From NCBI GenBank assembly GCA_905178155.1, contig CAJINV010000010.1, forward strand, positions 1,036,678 to 1,100,677: a stretch of 64,000 bases of DNA, given 5' to 3'. Source of the DNA: Amoebophrya sp. A120 (Eukaryota; Sar; Dinophyceae; Syndiniales; Amoebophryaceae). The number at the start of each line of letters is the position of its first letter. Within the stretch, counting starts at the first letter, position 1. Positions 36,001-51,000 of the stretch are shown in pieces. The notes below the pieces were generated by a model. That model had not been told where the DNA came from and did not search any database. It worked only from the letters and a program-made list of their open reading frames with translations. The translations under genes and the position numbers were made by a program.

Positions 36001-39000
36001 GAAAGTGGCGGGTGTGGGCGTTTACAGCGAGGAGATTACTGCGGTGGACCGGAAATTAGATGAGTGCGGGCGCAGGGTGGCGGCGACGGAGATCGGAAAT
36101 ACGATGACCGAGGGGGACAAGAGTTTCATGATGGCGGCGTTGGTATAGCTAAGTATTTTGTTTACGTTTTCAGTACATCATGTCAGTACACACAAAAAAA
36201 CACTTTTGCTATGTTGTTTCAGCATGACAAAGAAACCCAAGAAATCCTTGTATATTACACAGCTCAACGCGGAGGTGCTCGGTGCTCTGGCGCCGACAGC
36301 GGCCTACGTTTTCATCCAACATGACATCCACGGAAATGCCTTCCACAAGTACGCGAACTACAAGCGAGCGTTGGAGAACGCAGGTTTACTCGTTTACCAA
36401 GCGGCCGACGCGAGTGGAAAGAAGGCTTTTGTCCTCCGCACCGTTTTATGCATTGCAAAAGTATCGTACTAGTATAAATTGCAATACAAATTTCCTTAGC
36501 GTGAGAAATGGAATCTGTCATGCGGATCTGCCTTAACAAAAAGATTTGTAATGCAATACTTGAATTTATACGAGTGCGATACTTTTGCACCGGATATGTG
36601 TCCGGCGGGGCACTGGGTGCAGGTGAGGACAAAGTGTTCGAAATTGATCCGGAGCACCATGCTGGTTGGCTGTCGCACAAGTCGAAACAGGCCTACTACG
36701 GGTTGTGGAACACGTACTCGGCTCAAGTTGGTGCCTACAACGCCCGACAAATCGCGCAGAACGACTTTGACGACACGAAAATGCAGATGGAGCTGCTATC
36801 CGCGTTTAACGAGGAGATTGAGCAGAAGAAAAATTTGTTCACCTCTTCCCTGCAAACCATCCACGCGAAGTCTCTGGCTTTCCAGGACAAGTGGCACTAC
36901 TACAAGTTGATGGTGGATGCCGCGATCGCGCAGGTTGGATCGGTGACGAACGGGAACTCCTTCTTCACCGGCCACGGGACCGGCGGGACAATCGCAACGA
37001 TGGTTTCGATGTGGAAGAAGAAAATCGCTACAACCGCGTACAAAACCTACACGTTCGCCGCCCCCGGGAATCAGTGCGCGTTGCGGGCTATGAATTGCAA
37101 AAGTATCGTACTAGTTCTAGTATAAATTGCAATACAAATTTTCTTAGCATGAGAAATGGAATTTGTAATGCGGATGTACCTCGAGAAAAAGATTTGTAAT
37201 GCATGGCTGCAATTACTACGAGTGCGATACTTTTGCACTGCATACGGGCGAAATTAACCGCGGTGACCACAGACATCGACATGACGGACGGGGTATCAAT
37301 TGCAAATATGTGTGGGTCTGGAAGATTGCTAGACTTGTCATGCAGGTTTTCCATGCCCCATGAAATTTGGAATGCGGGACCTAGCATGACAGACTCTGTG
37401 AGGTCTCTGTCATGCCTAGCCTGCATCAGAAATCCCCTCCAAACTTGGTCGAAAGTGGACAGCCTGTGGCAATCATGCAACACAGTTTTTTGCATGATTC
37501 AGAGTTAGCATTACAAGTTACATCCTTCCAGACCCAGACATATTTGCAACCCATATGGGGTGGACAAGCACCAGCACATTGTGAACTACGTCCACGCTTT
37601 GGACAAAAACAACGCGATTGACCACCACATCGGGAAGAAGTGCACTTTTGGGACAACAGACGCCGCGACGGCGACAAGTAAAGCGAAGTACTTCTGCGCA
37701 AAAATGGTCGGCTTCAACGGTGCCGACATGTTCCTGTCAACGGGCAAGGCGCATCTGTTCATGAAGCAGTGTCTGTACTTTTCCCACATGGTCGAATCTG
37801 TGGCGAATTTCTTGAGTTCGGACGCGATCCTCGCAGCCGACGGGACGACGGACGGCGGGTGTGTCGCCGCGGCAACGCAAACGGACGTCATCACCACCGG
37901 CAACGCCGCGACGAGCTGCGCCCCGTGCTACGACCCGCTGGTCGCGTCCGCCTGTCCGGCGACCATTCCGAAGATCCCGCTAATGTGGTCGCAGGGGATG
38001 CAGGCGAACCTGCAGCAGTCGTTCACGCAAACGGCGAGTCACCCGTGTATCGAAGCCGGGTCTGGGTTGTCGACACCGTCGGCGTTGCAGTCGCTCCCGT
38101 TGTCGGCGGCGCACCAAAGTTCCGCGGTGATCCAGAATCTGTTTCAGAACTGCATGTTCCTTATGCATTGCAAAAATGTCTGGGTCTGGGAGGTTGCGAG
38201 ATTTGTCATGCTTGTCTGGCGTGACTCTGAACTCTGTGTTGCATGGCCGCGAAGAGCTCCTCCTCCCTGTCATGCAAAAACGCAGTTTCTCATGCGGAGT
38301 ACGCAACTCAGAACCATGGAAAAAACTTATCATGCTTGGCAGCGCATTATAGTGACTTCACTATTCCCTTTCTTGCATCACAAGTTTCCAGACCCAGACA
38401 TTTTTGCAGTTGATATTTCTCGGCGGGCAAAGTGACTTCTTCGTCACGGGGAGTAGCGCACGGGTGGCGGGGGTGGCAAACCAGTATAGTGAAATTCTTC
38501 CCCAGTACAACTTCGCGTTGCAGTACAACTTGATGGGTAACAAACTGAAGTTCCAAGCTTCCATGTATTTGCAGAAACTCGCGGCCGCCGGGGAGTTCCG
38601 GTTGATGTCGTTTTTCTCCGTTTCGGATTTAACCCAGATGCTGTCGAACCAGCTAACGGAAGAAATCGGCGCGGGCGAGGAATCGTTTCCAGGACAAGAG
38701 TATTTGGAGAAAGTGAACAGTTTGGCAAATGATTACAGCGGTTTTGAAAAATTGAAACTGTCGAACAAGAACCTGAAGCACTTGACGAAAGCGCCGATGT
38801 TTGACACGGTTTTGGAAGCTGGGAAGAAGACGTGTAGTACTGTGGTCCAGTTCGAAGCGTGTGTTTCGCTGTTAGCCAACACGGATCTGCTCTTGTCTGT
38901 TGGGTTCGCGTCTGGTCTCGGGAATTTAGCGAAAACATTATCCTTCAAGATCGGCACCGTGACTGCCACAGCCGCGACGTTTCTACAAACCGCGCCGGTG

Positions 39001-42000
39001 CTGCAGAAGAAAACGACCGCGATGTTAAGCAGTTTTTCCGGTTTGAACTCCGCAGCGGGGTTCAACACCGGGCTTGCGGTGCTGCAAGCGGCCTACGCGG
39101 TGCCGACCAGCCATTTGTGTATCACCGGATCCGACGCACCGGACCGGTTTACGAAGACTGCTTTGTTCGCGGTGCACACTATTGCTGGCGCGACGGCGGC
39201 GACGAATTTCTGCATGATCACGGGACAGACCATGGCCTTGAAGGTGGAGGAAGCGGCCACCACCCGCTTGTCCGATACTACCGCGAAATCGCTTCAAGTA
39301 ACTTTGTCCGAAACGGTCGCGGGTTCGACCACCATTACGGAGCAGTTTTTCCTGGATGTGGTGAACGCCGGGTCTGCTAGTGGCACGGAATTGGTCCTGA
39401 AATCCGCGGCGACGGATGCGGGAAGTGTTGCGGACCAGTACAAAGTGATCAAAAAAATCCAACTTACCGAAACCATGCCCAGAGGCGGATCACCGCCGTG
39501 TCTCCCAGTCGGTTTCGGTGCGGAAATGTGCTTCCAGTGGGTCGAGAACACGGGGAATTCTGACCAGCTCGACCTCTCTGTGTTCGTTCAGGGCTCCCGG
39601 TTCGGCGCGTGGACTTCTGGGACGCAATTGCTCACGACCGTCACGAAACCTCACCCGTGTTTAGCCGGCGGCTTCGGCCTATGCAATGCAAAAGCATCGT
39701 ACTAGTTTAAAATGCATTACAAATTAGCTGAGCATGCGAAATGGAATTTGTCATGCTGACCTACCTTGGGCCGGAGATTTGTAATGCATAAATGCAATTA
39801 CGATGCTTTTGCACAGGATACGGCCTCAACCCGGCGAATGCGAACGCGAACTACATGAAGATGACGGCGGGAGTATTCTGAGTAAAAACGTCCCAACCCC
39901 ATAGTTGTCATGCAGATTTGCAGTCACAGGAACATGTGTAATTCGCATTCCCATGAGAGGTCTTTCCAGTCGTGTTTTGGACTTTGTAATGCTGTAAACA
40001 GGATGAGTAGATGGATTTGTGTTGCGGCTGTACTTGCTAATAAACTGCACTACAATAGAGAGACGAGCTTGTCATGTTGACTCTCAAAACTTCTCAATTT
40101 GTGTTGCATGATCCCCATCTTGACTCTGGGGTGGGGACGTTTTTGCTCAGGATAGGAAGAGGCCTCTGGCGCGGAAATGCAGTCCTGCACAGCTCTGGAG
40201 AAGAAGTCGTTCGCCCAGGTGCAGGGTAAGTGCGATTCCAACACAAACTGCGCGGCGACAGTGAAAGTCGCGCTGGAAAGGCAGAGTTTGTTGAACGGCC
40301 GGAGGTTGGAAGTGCTTCATTCGGGAGGTGGGGGCGATATTAATCAACCACGGGAGCTAAGTTCGCCCAATGCGACTGTTATTTCAAACCCGGACTTGGA
40401 AGAATTTCAAATTTCCCTGACTACCGCCGGTAGGCCGAATTCCACAGCGGTTCGAGCCACGTTGGAGCGGTTCGGCGTGGAGTACTTCGACGTGGATTTG
40501 TCTGCGAATAGCTCCTACCAAACGCAAATACTTATGTCTTGCTCTGGAAATTTGTGATGCTAAAACGTGGATAAGCCAGGCGCTCTCAAGTGCAGCAAAG
40601 CATGACAAGTTTACCTGACGCCGCTTGATGCGTCGCACGCATGACAAGCTGCGTTTTTGCATGACTAAATGGTGGCGCCTTTGCAGCTGGCTGCGCAATA
40701 CAGATTTTTCAGGGCTGCAAGACATGCAACACAAGTTCCACTTACACTTTTCCAGACCCAGACATATTTGCAATGCATAGCTCTTCCTGCGTCGGTGTCC
40801 CGGAGGTTTATTCGATCTGTGTGGAGCAGTCGCTGATCGGTAGCTTTGACAATGTCACCGGGAATTTTGTCCCCTCGGCAAACCCGTACCCGTCGACGGC
40901 GCGCAGGTTGGAGCAGGAACAAAGTCAGATGCGAGGACCAGAGACGACCGTTTCTGAACTGGCCGAAGATGTTGAAGGCACATCAAACAAGCGCAGGCTG
41001 AGCACACAACCCGTCACCGTGCTGCAAAACCCCGTGCTCAACGAGGCGATGGTCACTGCGTTAACCATCAGCAACTTTGGGTTTTCGAAGCGGGTTTTGC
41101 CCTTGGGAACCCTGGCCGCTTCTGACGGCGTTTTCCGGCTGTTACCCCCTCCGACCTTCTGGTACACGTCGGCAACCGCGACGCAGCGGCTCTTCTCCCC
41201 GCAAAACAACATCCAGCCGGCCAAACCGGGGGCGCACGACGACTGTCGGGACGTGCAGTGTGGCACTGCCACGGATGAGTGCTTCGTAGGGGCGCTATGG
41301 CAAGGAAAAATGTCCCCTCCCCATATTGAAAGCGCATACGTCTATAAATTTGTGATGCAGATTTGTGGCCACAGATCCTGCCTGTCTTGCAGGAAGGCAA
41401 ACGCAGAGAGTCCGCCGCGCTATGCAGGAAATTTGTCATGCTGTAAGGGCTGCAGGGCAGACGTCTGCCATGCTAGACGCCTACGCCAAAACTCCCCTGC
41501 CCAGCGTTGCGATCTGCGTGCAGTCCTCTACTGCAAGACAGATCGGACTAGTGTACACAAATCCCGCATCACAGATTTCCGCTTTGTTGATATGGGGATG
41601 GGGGATTTTTCCTTTTGATAGGCGAAACCGGAGCAGGAGGCGTGTTTCCCGTCTCTGTACTCAACGGGGTCCGGCGACACGGACACCTATGTGCAGCAAC
41701 TGACGAAATTAACGATGAGTGGGACACTATCCCACGCAAAAACTGATTCACTGTAATGTTTTTGCAAGATCTGCATCACAAGTTTGCTACACATGACACT
41801 TAAAACCTGTCATGCGCGCTTCCCCATGGAAAACACGCTTGGAAATCCAATGCCTTGGAGGTGTAGCAAGACAAATAGTTCTGTGTTCCATTTTCTGCGT
41901 CACAGGTTCACAGTGAAACAGTTTTTTCTTGCGATAGACTCTGTCCCGGTCGACCTCCCAAGGTGTCAACGACCAGGAATACAGCGAGCCACGAACCTTG

Positions 42001-45000
42001 GCCACCGGCTATTCTGAGTAAAAACATCCCCACCCCAGAGTTGTCCTGCAAATCCGCATGCCAAAAAAGTTTCTCATGCGAAGCCCCATGAGAAGCCTTT
42101 TTTACTTGTGTTTTGGGAGTTGTGATGCTCGGAATAGCATGATGTGCTAGATCTGTGATGCTGTTGAACTCGCTATAACAGGATTCCACTACGAGGACAA
42201 ACTTGTCATGCGAAACAACCAAAGTTGGCCGATTTGTCTATCAGATTTCCCGCATCTTGACTCTGGTACGCGGACGTTTTTACTCAGAATACCGGCGCAT
42301 CCAGGTTTGACACGAACGATTTGCCGGCAAATTGGGAAATCAACTCCCACTGGTGTCTCAACGAGAAATTTGACGACGACAGTGTCGCGGTGAAGAGTGA
42401 CAAGGCGAACTGCGTAACGGTTTACCGGAAGGCGGAGCAGATTCCGGCAAGTTTAGGAACGCCGAAAGTCTGTGCCGTGGATTTCCAAGCCGCGGATGAG
42501 GAACAGAATAATATGTTGCAAGACGCGGCGAATTTGCGGTCCGGGGTGAAGTTAGTTGGAAAATACCACGTGTACCGGCGGTACGGGTTGTTATTCGAAA
42601 AATTTCAGAACGACGTGCGGTTCGACCCGCTAAAGGATTTTTTATCCGATGAGAAATCCTGCAAGCAAACCTACATCACCGGGCACCATCTCGGCGCCGC
42701 GGTCGCGACCCTGTTCCGATTAATCCTGAATGGGGGGCGACTGGTCACTTTCTCTTCGCCCGCAATCTTCCCGCAGTACAGCTTTCCCAAATCGTGCAAC
42801 TTCGGCGACGCCTTTCACTTCCAGGACGACGCAAATCGGTTCACGCCAGTGGGGTTTCGACAAGCGGGGGTGAGGCAAAACGCTTTGTGTACCAGCACGA
42901 CGGCTACTGTTGTCGTGCAGCAGTACGGCTGCGGATCCACCGCCGCGTTGAAGGACAAGACCGTGGGCTTAAACGCCTGTTCAAGCAACCAGATGGAGCG
43001 GTACCTGGCGTTTGCGAATGCGAATTTGGGCACAGCGGTTGCGGATCCGAAGACGGCGGTGTGTCCCGCTTTGTCGGAGCGGCAGCTGATTGCGACGTGT
43101 GTGAACCGACTCTGCGCTGCGGATAATGATCTCGCTTCCAACGCTTTGACGTTCAAGGGGGCAACGGCGTTGCAAGCCCCATCAAAATCCGACTTGCAGA
43201 TTTGCGCGCTCGGGCCCGAGGCGCTGTCCGTGCAGCTCGCGCTGGAGAATAAGAAAGCGCAATTAACGTCGATGGTGACCTCGCTCCCGAAAGTCTACGC
43301 CACGGCGAGCAAAGCATTTGATTACGTGGAGTCGAAAATAGCGGAGCAGGCGACAAACAGTTTCATGGTGTCAATCCCAGGCCCAGGTGATGGAACCATG
43401 GTCACCTTCAACGCCGAGCCGAGTTCGGTCGGCGCGGACGGCGCAAAGTTCTCCGTGACCTTCGTGTTGCCGGCGATCATATGCAGTGCCAAAGTATCTT
43501 CCATCCTAGTAAGTATGAATTGCATATACAAATTTGCTCAGCATGAGAACTGGAATTTGTCATGCTGCTTTACCTTAAGAACAAGATTTGTCATGCATAA
43601 CTGCAACTAGTAATAGGACGAGTGTGATACTTTTGCACAGGATAAATCACCGGAATCACGCCGAGTAATAGTTTCACCGTGGAGTTACTAACGAACATCA
43701 TGAAAGACCCCTACATCAACACGCTGCACATCAGACTTTCCTCCCCCCAGGTCAAAACGGAAATTCCGGGTTTGACGGTGTTTGAATACCAGCTACCCCT
43801 TGGCGCCTTCTTCTGCCGGAAGTTATGCATTGCAAAAGTATCGTACTAGTATAAATCGCAACGCAAATTTTTCCAGAAGGAAAAATGGAATTTGTAATGC
43901 TGATTTCGCTAAGAAACAAGATTTGTCATGCATGATTGCAATTAGTACGAGTGCGATACTTTTGCACAGGATAGAAGTTTTTCAACGACAACATCCGACT
44001 CTGCTTGATCTTCGCCGGAACAGCGCTGCAAATTCGCGTCTACTTTGGGGATGACGACGTCGCGTTCCGGAAAACGTTGGCGGTTGTGAACCTCTCAACC
44101 AGAACCTTGGTTTTGCTCCCCCCCGAATCGCCCACGACGTTCGCCGACGGGTCGCAGGATCTGCAGACCGGCGGTAAAGGCGGTTTAGTTTACGGCGCGC
44201 CGGAGGGCATGCTCCACGCCGGGCAGGCGTTACAGGAAGTGATGCAGCTGCAACGCGCGACGTTTACGCACTGTCAGAAATTGATCCCCGGAATTCCCCC
44301 CGGGTGCACACAAGATTCGGATTGCGCAGCCCAAGTGCCGAACGCGGTGTGTTTGAAGGGACCGGCTTCCCCTACGTTGGCCAATGCGAATTTGAACTAC
44401 GGAGTGTGCTCGTGCAATATGCAGCAGTGCTTAACCACGGACGAGGGAAGCGGAACCCGGACCTGCGCGAACAGTGACCAGGCCAACGCGCTGGAAGAAG
44501 TACAGATCGGGCACCCGTGCTTAGACCTTGACGTCTTACGGACCGCGCAACCCTTCCAATTATTACCCGACAAAACCACCGGCTACCCGTACGAAAGGTG
44601 TGTTCTCCTTTCCGAGAAGTCGTTCGTATCAAGTGCAAAAATGTCTGGGTCTGGAAGAATGCATGTTTGTCATGCTTGTCTGGCATGACTCTTAAGTCTG
44701 TCATGCACGTTACCCAAGAGCTCCATTTTTCTGCGATGCAGAAACGCAGTTTGTCATGCAGAATAGGCAACACCTAGAAGCTCAGAAACTTTTCATGCTG
44801 AGCCAGCATTTGTGGCCTCATCATGAGACGCCACCCAGCATCACAAGTTTCCAGACCCAGACATTTTTGCATTTGATAGTTCGTGCGGTTAGACTACAAC
44901 CCGGTCCAGGCGGGCGGGTTACTGCAGGGTTTGCTCCAAGCTTCCCAGTATCAAATGTAAAAATGTCTGGGTCTGGGAACTTGTGATGCTAAAAGTGAAC

Positions 45001-48000
45001 GAGAGTTCCACTGCAATACGGAGCCAAGCATGACAATTTGTGGGCCCCTATGTGTTGCGTGTGAAGCATGGCAAACTGCGTGTTTGCATGACAGAAAAGA
45101 GGACCGCTTCGTGCCCATGCATCACAGATTCTTGAGTCATGTCAGACAAGCATGACAAATCTCAAAATCTTCCAGACCCAGACATTTTTGCATTTGATAC
45201 CCAGCAGCAGCAGGCATTGACCGTGTCGGCGTTTCTCCAATTAGGGTTGAAAATCTTTCCCGGTTTCAGCTTCAAACGACTACTATCGACGAAAGTGGAA
45301 ATCGTGGAGGTGGTTGCCGGGCAGGCGGGGGTCAGGATTTCTTTGGTAGATGATACAAACATTCTTCAAGCGTACAACTTCCGGGACGACGAAGTGCCGC
45401 AGGCGGAGAAGGGAACAGGGTTCACTCTCATGACCTACATAGTGCCCGTCACCGTGAGCTCCCCTGATTCGATTTGTTTCGCGGTCGCTACTCCCGGAGC
45501 AACGGATGGGAGCGGAGGAGGTATTGCTAATATTGGCTGTGATAATTTCTGCATCACAAGAAAACTAAAACTTTTTGCAGCGAAAGAATTTCGCAATACA
45601 GATTTTCTGGATCAATATCACACGCATTCATCAAACCGTTATATATCAGGTGTCACCGTCGCGGACGTGTGTATCAAGGTGATTCCCGTGTCAACGCAAG
45701 TAGCCGGTAACGACCTGATCGTCCGAACCGCGGTGGTGCTCCGCGTGTGCGTCCCGATCCTGCTCGACGACTGCCGACAGTATCGCAAGAAAAGACTGCT
45801 TCACTATGAACTTGTGATGCGTAGAATGGAACACAGAACTATTTGTCTTGCTACACCTGCAAGAGGACCTTGATTCTTTAGGGGTGTTTTCGGTTTGGAA
45901 GCGCGCATGGCAAATTTTCTGTGTCATGTGTGACAAACTTATGATGCAGATTCTGCAAAATAATCATCACAGTGAAACAGTTTTTTCTTGTGATAGACAG
46001 CTTCCGATCACGACTATCGTGAAAACCATTCCCAACGGGGCGGTTGCACCGCCCAGGAGGCGCATGTCAGACGAGGCTGCAGATCTTCTACTTGAGGATG
46101 TTGCAGACGAAACGAATAGCAACAGCCTCCGTCTTCATCGACAGCTCCAGCAATCCCCGCAGCCCCCAGTCTACTCTCTCGAGCCTGCGGAGCCGACTCT
46201 CGGCGACGCTCTGGCCGCGGACGAAGAGCTATGCCTTGCACAAGTATCGTACTCGCATAAATGCATATAGAAATTTCCTCAGCATGAGAAATGAAATCTG
46301 TAATGCTGATTTAACTTAAGAAAACGATTTGTAATGCATGATTTAAAATACGAATACGATACTTTTGCACAGGATAAGAGCCGGCGATCAAGGACGACAA
46401 ATTTTTCATCGGCGTTAGTCCCGCCGCCTTGCTCTTTTTCCTCTACGTGGCCGTCGCGGGCGGACTAGCCACGGTCGTCCTCTTATCGTATGTAAAAACG
46501 TCCCCGCCCCATAGTCCAGATGGGGAAATGGCTAGACAAACTCACAAGCTTTTGCTGTCTTGCATGTAGTTGGCAAATTTGGACTCGTAGTGTAGTTGTG
46601 TTTGAGGTGGTTCAGCAGCATCAGGCATCCGGTATACTATGCTGAGTGGAGCACGACAAATTTAAACGCGATGAGAAAATACAATTTCTCATGCGGCTGC
46701 TCCGCATGAGAAAGATTTTCAGCATGCAGATTTTCATTACAACTATGGAGTGGGGACGTTTAAAAATACGATGCCTCTACCTGTACGGGAAATTCGGCGT
46801 CGAGCGGTACGAGCGACTGCCCGAGGAGATGCACGAGATTGATGACTATCAAATGCAAATATGCCTGGGTCTAGAAATTTGTGATGCTAAAGTTTGGATA
46901 AGACTGACGCTCTCAAGTGCAGCCAAACATGACAAATATGCTTGACGCCGTCTGATGCATAGCACGCATTGATTACCAACTGCGTTTTTGCAGGAGGAAA
47001 AAGTAGCGCCGCTCTTGCTGGCTGTGCAACACAGATTTTTCAGTAATGCAAGACATGCAACACAAGTTCCACTTTTCCAGACCCAGACATTTTTGCAATG
47101 CATAATGACGGTCAGTCGGAGGATTTAAGTCTGGGTGGGTCCGTGAAAAAACAGGGGTCGGTAATGCAGACCATCCGAAAATCTGTCTTCGGGAAAATGC
47201 GTATGAAAGTGCACAGCTCCCCCAGCCCCTCATTTCTATGTATTGCATGAACAGCAATACAAGCGTCAGCAAGAATACAGGACTTGCATGACAAATTCGG
47301 ACAGGACTGTAGTGCTATTTGGGCTGCCAAAACTTGTCATGCTAACAGTGCCAAGAGCCAAGGCGCTTAATTAGGCATTTTGCATGACAAATGAGGAGGA
47401 GGGGGGGGTTGTGCACTCTCATAATGCGGAACGAGTCCCATCTGGCTCCACCCGAGACGGGGATAGAGCTGGCGAAGAAGATATTCTAAGGAAAAACGTC
47501 TCCACCCCAAAGTTGTCATGCAAATCTGCATGGTAAAAATGTTTCTCATGCGGAGCCCCATGAGTTGAGAAGCGTTTTCTAGTCGTGTTGTGGGATTTGT
47601 GATGCTCCAATCAGCATGATATGCTAGATCTGTAATGCTTCTGCAACTAGCTAAACAGGATTATAGTACTATGAGAGCAAACTTGTCATGCGAAACACTC
47701 AAACCTGGTTGATTTGTCTAGCAGATTTCCCATCTTAACTCTGGTGTGCTGGGGACGTTTTTGCTCAGGATAGAAAACGCACACGCTGGACCCGAAGTCG
47801 TTTGATTTTGAGGCGCCGGAGTTCCCGCACTGGGGGGTGAGGAAATTGGGGAAAAATATTCCGATATCAAATGTAAAAATGTCTGGGTCTGGAAACTTGT
47901 GATGCTGAGTGGCGTAGCATAAGGAGGCCACAAGTGCTGGCTCAGCATGACAAATTTCTGAGCTTGTAGGTGTTGCCTATTCTGCATGACAAACTGCGTC

Positions 48001-51000
48001 TCCGCATGACAGAAAAACACGTCTCTTGGGCATTGTGCATGACAGATTTAAGAGTCATGCCAGACAAGCACGACAAACATGCACTCTTCCAGACCCAGAC
48101 ATTTTTACATTTGATATCCGAAAAACCCGGCGCTGTACTTCTGCGCCTTCTTCGCGTACTATGACCCGCTCAGGTGTTACAATCTTAAACGTTACAATAG
48201 AATAGTGAAATCTGTGATGCAAGAGTGCATGATCTAGCCAACTCTCATAGGATTGTGCATGACAAGTTCCGGAGCCCCAAACCCCACTACAATCTGGCGA
48301 AATTTGTATTGCAGAAAGTAGAACGCTCGGCGAGTCTGTCATGCTCCTCATGCAAGACAAGTCTCAGATTCTATGGTAACCGATTTGAGATTGTAACAGC
48401 TGAGCAGGTTATACGTACAACTTGCACTTTTTGCGGTGGTTTGCGGTGAAAGCCGGGACCATGCGGATCCATCAGTTACCCTACCTCGGCGACGAAATCG
48501 CTTATTTCCGTACGGTGAATCAGAAGCACATGCCGAGCCCGGTGGTGAAGAAGTTCTTGGTGTGGCGCAGGTCGGTGCTGATGTTTTTCTGTGGGATTAT
48601 GCATTGCAAAAGCATCGTGATCGTACTAGTATAAATTGCATTAGAGCGGGGTAACAAATTCTGGCGATTTGTGGTCATCCCACTTTTCACCCGCCTGGCC
48701 GGGTGGGTGAAAAGTGGGACGGAATCGGATCCACGCGCACGCGAACGGAAAAAAGCAAGATCCGGCCAGTCGGTCAGGATCCTGATATGCTAAGCCAATT
48801 TGTAATACATAATCCTGATATGATCGGCCAGTCGGTCATATGCTAAGCCAATTTGTAATACAAATTGGCTTAGCATTACAAATTAAGTCTGTAATGCGGA
48901 TTTGCCTTCAAAAAAAGATTTGTATATGCATAAAAGCAATTAGTACGAGTACGATACTTTTTCACAGGATAGGGATCGTCGCGTACCAATTGGTCGGCAC
49001 CGCGGTGATTGAGATCGCGGGCGTCGCGGAAATATCAAATGCAAAAATGTCTGGGTCTGGAAGAATGCATGATGTTTGTCATGCTTGGCTGGCATGATTC
49101 GAGAATCTGTGTTGCATAGGCACGAAAAGGCCCTCTTACCTGTCACGCAAAAACGCAGTTTGCCATGCGGAATACGTAAGACATGGGAGCCAAAAAATTT
49201 GTCATGCGTAGCTGCGTATTGCAGTCCGTCTGCCATTCACTTTTAGCATCACACCGACCCAGACACTTTTGCATTTGATAGGAGAATTTGATCGAGTCAA
49301 CCGCCTTCAAACAGGAGTCGAGAGACCACACGGAAGTGCGGGACGGGATGGGAATGATGAATAACATTGACGTCTCGGTGTCGAATGAAGCGGAGGCGAC
49401 TCCTGAAAGCAGACTCTTGCTAGAACACATAGAAAGAACCGAGAACAACAAACAAAACAGTAGACAAGCGTCCTTCCATCATAACAAGAAGCACAAGTTT
49501 GCCCACTCGTTTTTGAAACTGGCGGAGCGCAAGGACAAACTGATCTCCCGGCAGATGCAGCCACTGCATGAGAGGAAGTCGATTTTCGCGAACACGCTGG
49601 ATATGTTTGTGACACGGAAAGAAAAGAACTCATTCCTTCCAGCATCTACTTCAACTTCCTTCGGGCAGTCCGCAGCCCGGGCGCTGCAACAGGTGAATGC
49701 AACCAGTATGTCGGAAGTCGATACCGTCGCACGACGGGCCGCCGCGCAACTCGCGGACGCGATGCTGGTGGCGGAGAGGGTGAAGTCCTTTTCCTCCATT
49801 ATGGCGATCCGAAACTTCGTGACCACGCTCGTCCAGCTCCTCTTCGCGGTGAAGGCACTGTCCATCTGGTTCGACTACAGTCCGTCGTATCCTGAGTAAA
49901 AACGTACCCACACCAGAGTTGTAATGCAGATTTGCAAAGACAGGAACATTTGTAATGCGCATCCGCATGAGAGCCATTTTCAATCGTGTTTTGGAATTTG
50001 TGATGCTGTAAACAGGATGAGCAGATGAATCTGTGATGCGGCTGCACTTGCGAACCAAACCTGCACTACACTGCAGAGTGCAACTTGTCATGCGTGACTC
50101 ACAAAACTCCTAGGTTTGTGTTGCAAAATCCCCATCCTGACTCTGGTGTGGGTACGTTTTTACTCAGGATACCTCGTCCACGTTAGTCATCTATTGCGAT
50201 GAAAAACGCCCTCACCCCCGAGCTTGGGAGCATTTGTATTGCAAACCTTTCCAAAAGACAGACTCGCCCTCTTGCATCTATCAGCATCACAGATTTCCAA
50301 TCGTGAATAGCAAAAATCTGCATTGCAAAAGACCCCAGCAAGAGCGGCGCTTGTCATGCAAGCGATGCGATATACGCCTAGGCTCTGCATCAGAAAGATT
50401 CATGCTCCTTTCATGCATGACAAAAAGTTTTCGTTTGGAAACTTCGCATCACAAATTTTTGCAGTTTCAGGGGTGGGTGGCATTTTTCACTGTAATATCA
50501 TCTACGGGTTTTTGGTGAAGATCGCCTTCATCATATCCTGTGGAAAAACGTGCCCACCCCATACGTCAAGTTGGTAAATCTGCAATACAAATCTCCAAGC
50601 TTTGGGAGTTGTGCATGACAAGCTTCCATCTGCAGTGCAGTGCTGGTTAGCAAGGGCGGTCGGATGATGAGAAAGCCGCTTTCTCATCCTGGTCACAGCA
50701 TTACAAATTCCCAAACACGATTGGAAATGCCTCTCATGGAGATGCGCACTACAAATGTTCCCGTCACTGCGCATCTGTGTTGCATTTTGTTTAGCATGAC
50801 AACTATAGGGTGGGGGCGTTTTTGCATATGATGCGTTACGTGTTTGAGTTACTTCCCCTGGTTCGACATTATGTTCCCCGAGGGAAATGAGCTCTGCACC
50901 TCCTCTCCCGAGTTCTGCGACCGAATTCTATTACCCGCGCGGCTGTACATGGACCTGATTCTGAACATCCCCGTGATCACGTTCGCCATGTCGCTCATTC

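Noticed and set aside
36143-36232. A stop codon ending the giant gene near 36322
   Set aside because: It appears only if the intron is spliced at TTTCAG (36222) with the GT donor; two alternative boundaries keep the frame that matches the following exons.
41296-41620. Viral or retroelement genes inside introners
   Set aside because: Elements are 110-374 bp (apart from one with a foreign insert) and contain no reverse transcriptase, integrase or transposase sequence; they must be mobilised in trans if they are mobile.
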